Assembly: GCA_028869395.1 (NCBI GenBank)
Contig: JAGWSE010000042.1
Location: 1 to 8,237 of the forward strand
DNA length: 8,237 nucleotides
Origin: Alphaproteobacteria bacterium
GTDB taxonomy: Bacteria; Pseudomonadota; Alphaproteobacteria; Caulobacterales; Caulobacteraceae
Direction: 5' to 3'
The position numbers and the translations under genes were made by a program. Below, piece by piece: positions 1 through 5,750 of the stretch. A model generated the notes under the pieces. It had not been told where the DNA came from. It searched no databases and saw nothing but the letters and a program-made list of their open reading frames with translations. The stretch's first letter is position 1; every line of letters begins with the position of its first letter.

Positions 1-1079
1 CGCGCATCGGCTTCGGAGAGCCCCACCGTCCCGACCGGCGGCTGCGAGAAGACGGCGGAGGCCACAGTGTCATGGTCGAAGTGGGTCGGCTTGCCGTTGA
101 ACTCGGTATCGGCGAAGGCGTGGCCCTCGCGGATCGCCACCGGCGTCAGGTTGATGCGGTCGGTGACATCGCCCACCGCCCAGATATTCTCGACGTTGCT
201 TCGGGAGCATTCGTCCACCACGACCGCGCCGCGCTCGTCGAGCCTCACCCCCGCCGCCTCGAGCCCCAGACCCTCGGTGTAGGGCGCCCGGCCCAGGGCG
301 AACAGGACGACGTCGCTTTCGCAGTGATGGCCATCGGTGAAGCGGCTGACAAGGCCCGTCGCCGTTTTCTCGATGGCCGCGTGCTGGGTGGCCAGCACCA
401 CCTTGAGGCCACGCCGGCCCATTTCCTCGGCCACATGGGTGCGGATATCGTCGTCGAAGCCACGCAGGATATTGGGGCCGCGGTGGATCAGGCGCGTCTC
501 CACACCCAGCCCGTTGAAGATGCACGCGAATTCGACCGCGATGTAGCCACCGCCGGCAATCACGATCCGCTTGGGCAGCTCCGGAAGATGGAACGCCTCG
601 TTGGAAGTGATGGCGTGCTCCACGCCCGCAAGCTCCGTCGGCATCCAGGGCCGGCCGCCGGTGGCGATCAGGATCTTGTCCGCCGTCACCTGCGCGCGGC
701 CTTCCACCTCGACGGTGTGGGCGTCGATCAGGCGGGCCTTGCCGTGCACCAGCTCGGCGCCGGCGTTTTCGAGGTTGCGCACGTAGACGCCGGACAGTCT
801 GGCGATCTCCTTGTCCTTCTCGGCGAGGAAGGTCGGCCAGTCGAAGCGGGCGTTCTCGACGGTCCAGCCGAAACCTCTCGCCGTCTCGAAGCTGTGGGAG
901 AACTCCGAGGCGTAGACCATCAGCTTCTTGGGCACGCAGCCGCGTATCACGCAGGTGCCGCCGACCCGATGCTCCTCGGCGACGAGCACCTTCGCGCCGG
1001 ACAGCGCCGCCACGCGGGCCGCGCGCACGCCGCCCGATCCCGCCCCGATCACGAACAGGTCGTAGTCGTATTTCGCCAA
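1..1079 (-). CDS. gor: Glutathione-disulfide reductase (C-terminus off the left edge)
   Basis: This is an NADPH- and FAD-dependent cytoplasmic flavoenzyme that reduces glutathione disulfide to glutathione. About 359 residues are visible of the roughly 450-460 usual for the family. The N-terminal FAD-binding motif GAGSGG lies at residues 12-17. The redox-active disulfide is in GGTCVIRGCVPKK, with Cys43 and Cys48. The NADPH-binding fold has GGGYIAVEFA at 176-185, followed by Arg200 and Arg206 (HRGPNILRGFD). These arginines have the same six-residue spacing as the NADPH 2'-phosphate arginines of E. coli Gor, which argues for glutathione reductase over lipoamide or mercuric reductase. The FAD-binding motif AVGDVTD and the start of the dimerisation domain (FSQPPVGTVGLSE) are present. 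The C-terminal catalytic His-Glu pair lies outside the window. The start is TTG, chosen because the protein then begins MAKYDYDLFVIG, and GAGGAG lies six bases upstream. It follows the DUF2306-like gene after 95 bases. Confidence 0.96.
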   Translation of the reverse strand, partial: MAKYDYDLFVIGAGSGGVRAARVAALSGAKVLVAEEHRVGGTCVIRGCVPKKLMVYASEFSHSFETARGFGWTVENARFDWPTFLAEKDKEIARLSGVYVRNLENAGAELVHGKARLIDAHTVEVEGRAQVTADKILIATGGRPWMPTELAGVEHAITSNEAFHLPELPKRIVIAGGGYIAVEFACIFNGLGVETRLIHRGPNILRGFDDDIRTHVAEEMGRRGLKVVLATQHAAIEKTATGLVSRFTDGHHCESDVVLFALGRAPYTEGLGLEAAGVRLDERGAVVVDECSRSNVENIWAVGDVTDRINLTPVAIREGHAFADTEFNGKPTHFDHDTVASAVFSQPPVGTVGLSEADA

Positions 1080-1085
1080 GGGATG

Positions 1086-1091
1086 CTCCTC
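1086..1091 (-). promoter_or_regulatory. Shine-Dalgarno GAGGAG supporting the TTG start of gor
   Basis: On the minus strand GAGGAG is followed by six bases and then TTG. No ATG or GTG lies in a suitable place before the FAD-binding motif, so this ribosome binding site decides the start. The 95-base gap upstream of gor also holds a short GC-rich stem (GGGG, loop GCGA, CCCC) at about 1115-1126. It has no T-tract, so I do not call it a terminator. I see no convincing -35/-10 pair in this gap. Confidence 0.7.
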
Positions 1092-1174
1092 GAACCGCGG
1101 CCCAGCGTTCAGGTGGGGTCGCCCCCGCCAGTCGCCAAAGCCCGAGGCTATCTAGAGCGATCCGCGCTCCGGGC

Positions 1175-1906
1175 CTAGGTCGCCGCCGCGAACCCGCCGC
1201 CTGGCGGACGCGCCGCCTTCGGCGTCCGGCGGCGCAGAAGCCAGAACGCCATCGCGACCAGCACGAGGAGCGCCGGGGCGAGGAGCAGCGGCGAGCCCCG
1301 CAGAACCTCCGGCTGCGCCTTCGGCTGGCCCGCGAACGAACCCCAGGCGATCGCAAGCGCCAGGCACATGCGCCACAGGTGGCGCGCGATCCGAGGCGCG
1401 CCGGAGACCCCGTCGGCGAGGATCACCTTCAAATCGAGGCCCGCCGCCAGGGCGGCGAGCGCCGAGGCCACCATCGCGATCTGGTAGGGTTCGCCGTCCA
1501 GCAGGCCTCCCGGGCTGTGGGCGCCCGCCCAGGCCAGCGAAAGGGCGACCGCGGAGACGCCCGCCGCCGCCATGAAGCCGCCCACCTCGAACATGCCCGT
1601 ACGCCCCGGGCGGCGGCGCACGGTCGCCCATGCGGTCGCCGTGAGGTAGAAGGTGAAGGCGCCCATCAGCCCCGAGACCGCGTCCGGGAACACCGGCGCA
1701 ACCACGGCGCCCACGCCCGACATCGCCAGCATCGAGACGAAGAAGACATTCCCCGCGACGCGATGAACGCGACCCCCCTTAGGCACGACCAGCGAGAGCG
1801 TGCCGGAGATCAGCCCGACGCTCGCCCCGCCGATATGCGCGACGAGCAGCGCCGCGGCGCCCGCGCGCAACAGGAACGGCGCCTCGGGGCTCACATGCAG
1901 GATCAT
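1175..1906 (-). CDS. Multi-pass membrane protein, DUF2306-like
   Basis: This is a 243-residue inner-membrane protein of unknown function. Hydrophobic stretches suggest about seven membrane segments, near residues 12-34, 52-70, 77-96, 107-126, 141-158, 178-192 and 205-224, followed by a basic C-terminus. His24 sits in the first segment. KGGRVHRVAGN (residues 43-53, His48) and RHLWRMCLAL (175-184, His176) resemble the histidine-bearing HR..G and H..WM blocks I associate with DUF2306 membrane proteins. That match is from memory and is not decisive. Paired membrane histidines could bind haem or a metal, but nothing in the sequence proves it. The ATG has AAGGAGG five bases upstream. The gene starts 25 bases after the ABC permease stop, so it is probably the fourth gene of the GntR/ABC operon and may act with the transporter. 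Confidence 0.85.
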   Translation of the reverse strand: MILHVSPEAPFLLRAGAAALLVAHIGGASVGLISGTLSLVVPKGGRVHRVAGNVFFVSMLAMSGVGAVVAPVFPDAVSGLMGAFTFYLTATAWATVRRRPGRTGMFEVGGFMAAAGVSAVALSLAWAGAHSPGGLLDGEPYQIAMVASALAALAAGLDLKVILADGVSGAPRIARHLWRMCLALAIAWGSFAGQPKAQPEVLRGSPLLLAPALLVLVAMAFWLLRRRTPKAARPPGGGFAAAT

Positions 1907-1931
1907 GGCGGCCTCCTTCCGGAGCCGGGGA

Positions 1932-2903
1932 TCAGATCGGATCGCGGCGTCGCCGCAGCCAGACGCAGGCGGCCAGACACGCCGCGAAGAACACTAGGCC
2001 GCCCCAGACACCGGGGTCGCTCACGAAGCGAAGCGGATCGGGCAGCAGGCGATCGATGTCGAAGTGCGGCCCGCTCGGCGGCGCCTGGAAGGCGTTGTCG
2101 CCACCGTGCAGCCGAGTGGTGATGAGCCGCCACAGGTGGTCCGTCCGGAACGCCAGGAATTCGAACAGGCTGAGCGCGGCGGGCGGGGCGACCGCCCACA
2201 GCACCGTCATCCGCTTGGCCCAGGCGGAAACCAGGAGCAGCCAGCCGGCGATCGGCGCCCACCAGATCGCCAGGGTCGCGAAGCCGTAGACCGTGATCGT
2301 GGAGATCGCCGCGATATGGGTGCGCGGCAGCAGCTCGGACGGATCCATGCCTGCCAGGCTCACCACGGCGAAGCTCCAGGCCAGCATCAGGAGCTGGGCG
2401 GCGAGCGCTACGGCAATGGCGACCAGCGGCAGGACGATCAGCGGGATCACCGCCTTGGAAAGCACGGTAGTGGTGTCCGACACCGGCAGGGATTTCCAGA
2501 ACAACACCGTCCGGTCGCGCCGCTCGCCGTAGAGGGCGCCCAGGGCATAGAAGATTCCCACCAGGGTGGTGGTGACCAGCACCGCGAAGGACGTCGCCGC
2601 ATAGGGGATGACGATCGCGAACCCCGCTGTGCGGGAGGGGCTGAGGGTGGTGGTGACCCTCGCGCCGTTGCGCTCGGTCATCATCGAAAACGTGTCATGC
2701 ACCGTCCCCGAAGCCTGGCCCATGGCCACCCGCAGTTCCTGCGCCAGGCCATGGGAGGCGAAGAGGAACCCTGCCAGGGCCACCGCGGCCACGGCCAGCG
2801 GCGCCAGGTAGACGGCGCGGTTCTCCCAGAGCTCCCTCCGCACCGACCAGTAGAAGGGGCGCACCCGGCGCGGGGCCGGAGCGGTTTCGGACGCGGCGCT
2901 CAT
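1932..2903 (-). CDS. ABC-2 type transporter permease
   Basis: This 323-residue membrane subunit would partner the ATPase encoded just upstream. After a cytoplasmic N-terminus it shows about six hydrophobic segments, near residues 31-49, 97-124, 151-181, 197-225, 233-250 and 299-315. A soluble loop of about 40 residues lies between the first two, and another of about 45 before the last helix. The cytoplasmic-side motif YGERRDRTVLFWKSLPVSD (125-143) is typical of ABC-2 permeases paired with YtrA-type regulators, where family members carry a similar ER.D...FWKS.PVSD block. The start codon overlaps the ATPase stop as ATGA and is preceded by GAGGAGG, so translation is probably coupled, which suits fixed stoichiometry. 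The transported substrate is unknown. Related systems are linked to cell-envelope stress, antibiotic response or export, but that is family knowledge and not visible here. Confidence 0.9.
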   Translation of the reverse strand: MSAASETAPAPRRVRPFYWSVRRELWENRAVYLAPLAVAAVALAGFLFASHGLAQELRVAMGQASGTVHDTFSMMTERNGARVTTTLSPSRTAGFAIVIPYAATSFAVLVTTTLVGIFYALGALYGERRDRTVLFWKSLPVSDTTTVLSKAVIPLIVLPLVAIAVALAAQLLMLAWSFAVVSLAGMDPSELLPRTHIAAISTITVYGFATLAIWWAPIAGWLLLVSAWAKRMTVLWAVAPPAALSLFEFLAFRTDHLWRLITTRLHGGDNAFQAPPSGPHFDIDRLLPDPLRFVSDPGVWGGLVFFAACLAACVWLRRRRDPI

Positions 2904-3772
2904 GCGGCCTCCTCGGCCCGCGCGGGCGCGGGGCTCATCAGGGCGACGAAAAGGTCGGACAGGCTGGGGGTGCGCACCTCGCCGAACGACGCCAGCCGCG
3001 TCCGCTCGTCGGTCTCGAAGATCAGCAGGGACCGGTCGAACCCCTGGCGCTCGTAGATCGGACCGAGCGCGCGGGCGGCGGCCAGCGCTTCGGGCCGCAC
3101 CGCCACCTCGGCGTAGCGCCGTTCCAGGTCCTCCATCTTCAGGGCGAGGACGACCTTGCCGCGGTCGAGAAAGACCACATCGGTCAGGATGTGCTGGATC
3201 TCCTCGACCTGGTGGGTCGAGACCAGGATGGTGCGGTTCCCGTCGAAATAGTCGTTGAGCAGGGAATCGTAAAAAGACTTCCGGAACAACAGATCGAGTC
3301 CCAGCGTAGGCTCGTCGAGCACCAGGAGGCGCGCATCGATCGCCATGATCAGCGCCAGGTGGAGCTGCGCGACCATGCCTTTCGACAGCTCGCGGATGCG
3401 CGCGCCCCGCCGTACCGTGGTGCGCGCCAGGAACATCTCGGCCTTGGCCCGGTCGAACCGGGGGTGGACGCCTTCGACGTAATCCAGCGCCTGGGCGACC
3501 TTCATCCAGCGCGGCAGCACCGCCACGTCGGCGATGAAGCTGACCTCTTCCATCAAGCGGTCGCGCTGCGCCCAGGGATCGTGGCCCAGCACCTTCAGCT
3601 CGCCCTCGCAGCGGGTGAGCCCCAGGATCGCCCCCATGGTCGTGCTCTTGCCGGCGCCGTTGGGGCCCACGAGGCCCACGATGCGCCCGGCCTCGACCGT
3701 CAGGTCCACCCCGTCCAGGGCGACCGTGCGGCCGTAGGTCTTTCGAAGTCCCTTGGCGTCGATGCAGGCCAT
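2900..3772 (-). CDS. ABC transporter ATP-binding protein (ABC-2 / YtrB type)
   Basis: This 290-residue cytoplasmic ATPase would drive the adjacent permease. Walker A is GPNGAGKST at residues 36-44. The signature is LSKGM at 129-133, a variant common in ABC-2 exporters in place of LSGGQ. Walker B with the catalytic glutamate is LLVLDEPT at 149-156, the D-loop LGLD follows, and the switch histidine is His187 (STHQ). The region where the Q-loop glutamine is expected reads VSFIADVAVLPRWM (77-90) and has no Gln, which is unusual for the fold but occurs in this subfamily. A C-terminal regulatory tail of about 75 residues follows the nucleotide-binding domain. The start giving MACIDAKGLRKTYG was chosen because it lies one base after the GntR stop and is preceded by GGGAGAG. 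A longer frame reaching back to about 3886 only overlaps the regulator gene and has no family-like sequence. Confidence 0.94.
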   Translation of the reverse strand: MACIDAKGLRKTYGRTVALDGVDLTVEAGRIVGLVGPNGAGKSTTMGAILGLTRCEGELKVLGHDPWAQRDRLMEEVSFIADVAVLPRWMKVAQALDYVEGVHPRFDRAKAEMFLARTTVRRGARIRELSKGMVAQLHLALIMAIDARLLVLDEPTLGLDLLFRKSFYDSLLNDYFDGNRTILVSTHQVEEIQHILTDVVFLDRGKVVLALKMEDLERRYAEVAVRPEALAAARALGPIYERQGFDRSLLIFETDERTRLASFGEVRTPSLSDLFVALMSPAPARAEEAA

Positions 3773-3773
3773 C

Positions 3774-4139
3774 TCAGCTCTCCCGCCGCTTCGACGCGGT
3801 CCCGAGCAGTTCATCGGCGAGGCCCAGCCGCTGGATGGTCGCCCGGATCTGCGGCCACTGCTCGCGCAGGAACCGTTCGCGTTCATCCGTCAGCAGCATC
3901 TCGCGCACGCCCTCGTTGATGTACATTCCGAGCCCCCGCCGCTTCTCCACGAGTCCGTCCCCTTCGAGCTGCTGGTAGGCTTTCAGCACCGTCAGCGGGT
4001 TGACCCGGGTCTCGGTCGCCACCGTGCGGACCGACGGCAGCGGGTCGCCTTCCTTCAGCACGCCGTCGAGGATCATGGCCACGACCCGGTCCCGGAGCTG
4101 GCGGTAGATCGGCTGGCTGTCATTCCACTCGGGGTCCAT
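3774..4139 (-). CDS. GntR-family transcriptional regulator, YtrA subfamily
   Basis: This is a short DNA-binding regulator of 121 residues. The winged helix-turn-helix spans about residues 8-77. It includes QPIYRQLRDRVVAMILDG, the GntR hallmark GDPLPSVRTVA, the recognition-helix region VNPLTVLKAYQQLEGDGL and the wing RRGLGMYI. A short helical tail (about 84-115) replaces the large ligand domain of FadR- or HutC-type proteins, which defines the YtrA subfamily. Such proteins usually repress their own operon, which encodes an ABC transporter. Here the ATPase starts one base after the stop, and an inverted repeat overlaps the promoter upstream. I prefer the ATG giving MDPEWNDSQPIY. A GTG 18 bases further upstream (4157) would add MRPEPA. 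Neither has a strong Shine-Dalgarno sequence. The inducer cannot be deduced. Confidence 0.93.
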   Translation of the reverse strand: MDPEWNDSQPIYRQLRDRVVAMILDGVLKEGDPLPSVRTVATETRVNPLTVLKAYQQLEGDGLVEKRRGLGMYINEGVREMLLTDERERFLREQWPQIRATIQRLGLADELLGTASKRRES

Positions 4140-4180
4140 GGCGGGTTCCGGCCGCACGACAGACGTCGCGCTCTGCGTTC

Positions 4181-4204
4181 GGTGTTATACATGACTACAA
4201 CACC
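4181..4204. promoter_or_regulatory. Inverted-repeat operator, probable target of the GntR/YtrA regulator
   Basis: A 24-bp inverted repeat has perfect outer arms GGTGTT and AACACC. These are followed inward, after one mismatch, by symmetric TA/TA, so the half-site is GGTGTTnTA around a six-base centre. It is notably AT-richer than its surroundings and lies 42 bases upstream of the preferred regulator ATG. The position over the -10 element and the two-fold symmetry fit autorepression by the dimeric GntR protein. Assignment to that protein is inferred from location only. Confidence 0.65.
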
Positions 4205-4212
4205 ATGCGCAA
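4184..4212 (-). promoter_or_regulatory. Sigma70-like promoter of the GntR-ABC operon
   Basis: Reading the minus strand, a -35 element TTGCGC (4207-4212) is separated by exactly 17 bases from a -10 element TATAAC (4184-4189). Transcription would start near 4177, leaving a leader of about 38 bases before the preferred ATG at 4139. The whole -10 element and much of the spacer lie inside the 24-bp inverted repeat, so a protein bound there would block RNA polymerase. No other pair as good is visible between the glycosyltransferase stop and the regulator. Confidence 0.55.
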
Positions 4213-4214
4213 CG

Positions 4215-4244
4215 GCGTTCGCCAGCGCGTTCGAACCCGCGTTC
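4215..4244. repeat. Three GCGTTC direct repeats at 12-bp spacing
   Basis: GCGTTC occurs at 4215-4220, 4227-4232 and 4239-4244, each 12 bases from the last, with different six-base fillers. The middle copy is part of the palindrome GTTCGAAC (4229-4236). The array lies immediately upstream of the -35 element of the regulator promoter, in the 52-base stretch after the glycosyltransferase stop. Spacing near one helical turn could suit an activator or oligomeric protein. In GC-rich DNA a hexamer recurring three times may also be chance. I see no Rho-independent terminator in this stretch. Confidence 0.35.
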
Positions 4245-4256
4245 CGAGAGCCTCCG

Positions 4257-5048
4257 CTAGAGCCCGTGCGTCCGCTTCCAGGCGGCGTCGCGCTTCAGCC
4301 GCGCCTGGATGTCTATGCGCTTGGAGAGGCTGTCATAGCCCTTGCGGAAGCGCCGCTCGAGCCGCTGGCGGAGCGTTCCGGGGTGCTTCGCCTCGGCGAA
4401 GCGTTCATCGCCGATGGTCGAGCGAAAGGCCGCGTTGGGACCCACCGGCCAGGGATCGACGCTCAGGATGTCCATCCCGTGCCGCCACGAGCGATTCATC
4501 GCCACGTCCACCGGATAGCGGATCGGGCGGGCTCGCGTGAGGAACCGCTCGGCGCCCGCCCTGGTGATCACATAGGCCATGTTGGAGTTGACGACGTTGT
4601 GGCGCCGCACGAGCGAGGAGATCGCCGTCAGCGCCATGATCGGGGTGAACGGCTTTGTCTGCAGTTCGCTGATGCCGACCTTGATCATCTCGTAGGACGG
4701 CAGCGTCCGCGTCGCGATCGCGTCGAGCACCGGCGCGAGTTCCGGCGTGGCCAGCAGGTCGTCCTCCATGACCAGCGCCTGCGCGATGTCCTCGGCCACG
4801 ATCCGCTCCAGCACCGCGCAATGGGAGAGATAGCAGCCGATCTCGGCCCGGTTCAGCGGCTTGGGCGCCCGGCGAAGGCGGCCTTGGAAATCGACCAGGG
4901 CGGCCACCTCAGCGTCGGAGATCCTTCGCCCGTCCACCGCCTCCACGAAGGTCGGCGTCAGGCCCTGGGCGAGAAGCTGGTCTTCCGCGGCCTTGCGCCG
5001 GTCGGCGCTGGTCTTCAGGTTGATGACGAAGATCGGGTGCGGCCACAT
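4257..5048 (-). CDS. Glycosyltransferase family 25 (LPS/envelope glycan type)
   Basis: This 263-residue protein is probably a cytoplasmic or peripheral membrane sugar transferase acting on lipooligosaccharide or another surface glycan. It shows the family 25 blocks: N-terminal FVINLKTSADRR (7-18), GCYLSH (71-76), the metal-binding acidic motif VMEDD (93-97), NSNMAYVITRAGAERFL (154-170) and PVDVAMN (179-185). The C-terminus is basic (RQRLERRFRKGY, then many Arg and Lys), which may favour contact with the inner membrane. There is no signal peptide or membrane helix. Length and domain order are normal for the family, and the gene looks intact. It starts 15 bases after the rpiA stop with only a weak ribosome binding site, so it likely depends on the glmU-rpiA transcript. 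Donor and acceptor sugars cannot be told from sequence. Confidence 0.9.
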   Translation of the reverse strand: MWPHPIFVINLKTSADRRKAAEDQLLAQGLTPTFVEAVDGRRISDAEVAALVDFQGRLRRAPKPLNRAEIGCYLSHCAVLERIVAEDIAQALVMEDDLLATPELAPVLDAIATRTLPSYEMIKVGISELQTKPFTPIMALTAISSLVRRHNVVNSNMAYVITRAGAERFLTRARPIRYPVDVAMNRSWRHGMDILSVDPWPVGPNAAFRSTIGDERFAEAKHPGTLRQRLERRFRKGYDSLSKRIDIQARLKRDAAWKRTHGL

Positions 5049-5063
5049 CGCCTGGACTTGCGC

Positions 5064-5750
5064 CTAGGGTTCGAGGCGGTCGACGCCGTCCGGTCCGCCG
5101 ATCAGGCCGATATCCGCCAGGTCAAGGAACAGGCCGTGCTCCACCACGCCGGTCACGCCCTTCAGGGCGCCGGCCAGGGCCGCGACCTCCTCGATCCGCC
5201 CGCACGGCGCGTCGTAGATCAGGTTGCCGCTGTCGGTCACGAAGGGCGCGCCGTCGCGCGTCCTGAGCCGCGGGGCGACGCCGATCCCACACTCGTCCAG
5301 CGCGTCGCAGATCCGCAGCGCCGTCGTCCTGTGGCCGAACGCCACCACCTCGATCGGCAGCGGATACTGACCCAGGCAGGCGACCTTCTTGGCCGCGTCG
5401 GCGATCACCACGCAGCGGCGTGAGGATTCCCACACCAGCTTCTCGCGCAGCAGCGCCCCGCCGCCGCCCTTGATCAGCGACAGGCCTGGCCCGATCTCGT
5501 CTGCGCCGTCGACGGTCAGGTCGATCTCGCGCGTCTCGCCGAGCTCCCCGAGCTTTAGCCCAAGCTCGCGCGCCAGGTCTCCCGTGGTCCTCGAGGTCGG
5601 CACGCAGAGCACGTCCAGCTTGCGCTCGGCGAGCGCGCGGACGAACCAGACCGCGGTCGAGCCGGTGCCGAGCCCCACCACCATGCCGGGCTCGACCAGG
5701 GCCGCCGCCGCAGCGCCCGCGGCCCGCTTCTGCGCGTCTGCGTCGCTCAT
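5064..5750 (-). CDS. rpiA: Ribose-5-phosphate isomerase A
   Basis: This cytoplasmic enzyme interconverts ribose 5-phosphate and ribulose 5-phosphate in the non-oxidative pentose phosphate pathway. The protein has 228 residues, close to the 219 of E. coli RpiA. The phosphate-binding loop GLGTGSTA is at 26-33, followed by DGADE (81-85) and KGGGGALLREK (94-104). Asp81, Asp84, Lys94 and Glu103 occupy the same numbered positions as the E. coli active-site residues, and the C-terminal GVVEHGLF block is present. The start giving MSDADAQKRAAG overlaps the glmU stop as ATGA, with GAAGG upstream, indicating translational coupling to glmU. A frame extended further upstream merely overlaps the glmU 3' end out of phase. 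All key residues are present, so the gene should be functional. Confidence 0.96.
   Translation of the reverse strand: MSDADAQKRAAGAAAAALVEPGMVVGLGTGSTAVWFVRALAERKLDVLCVPTSRTTGDLARELGLKLGELGETREIDLTVDGADEIGPGLSLIKGGGGALLREKLVWESSRRCVVIADAAKKVACLGQYPLPIEVVAFGHRTTALRICDALDECGIGVAPRLRTRDGAPFVTDSGNLIYDAPCGRIEEVAALAGALKGVTGVVEHGLFLDLADIGLIGGPDGVDRLEP

Noticed and set aside
1112..1129. A GC-rich stem-loop in the gap before gor, considered as a terminator.
   Set aside because: The stem is only about four pairs and is not followed by a T-run on either strand.
70..1356. A 428-codon minus-strand frame over gor and the DUF2306-like gene.
   Set aside because: It is Arg-rich and out of phase with the clear glutathione reductase reading, which has all its motifs in another frame.
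4226..4242. GGTTCGAA on the minus strand, which looks like a tRNA T-loop.
   Set aside because: The flanking bases do not form a five-pair T-stem, and no anticodon arm or acceptor stem is found around it.
3753..5423. A 556-codon open frame on the plus strand.
   Set aside because: It lies antisense to the regulator, glycosyltransferase and rpiA genes. Its His/Arg/Asp-rich composition is typical of the mirror frame of GC-rich genes, and it shows no family motif.
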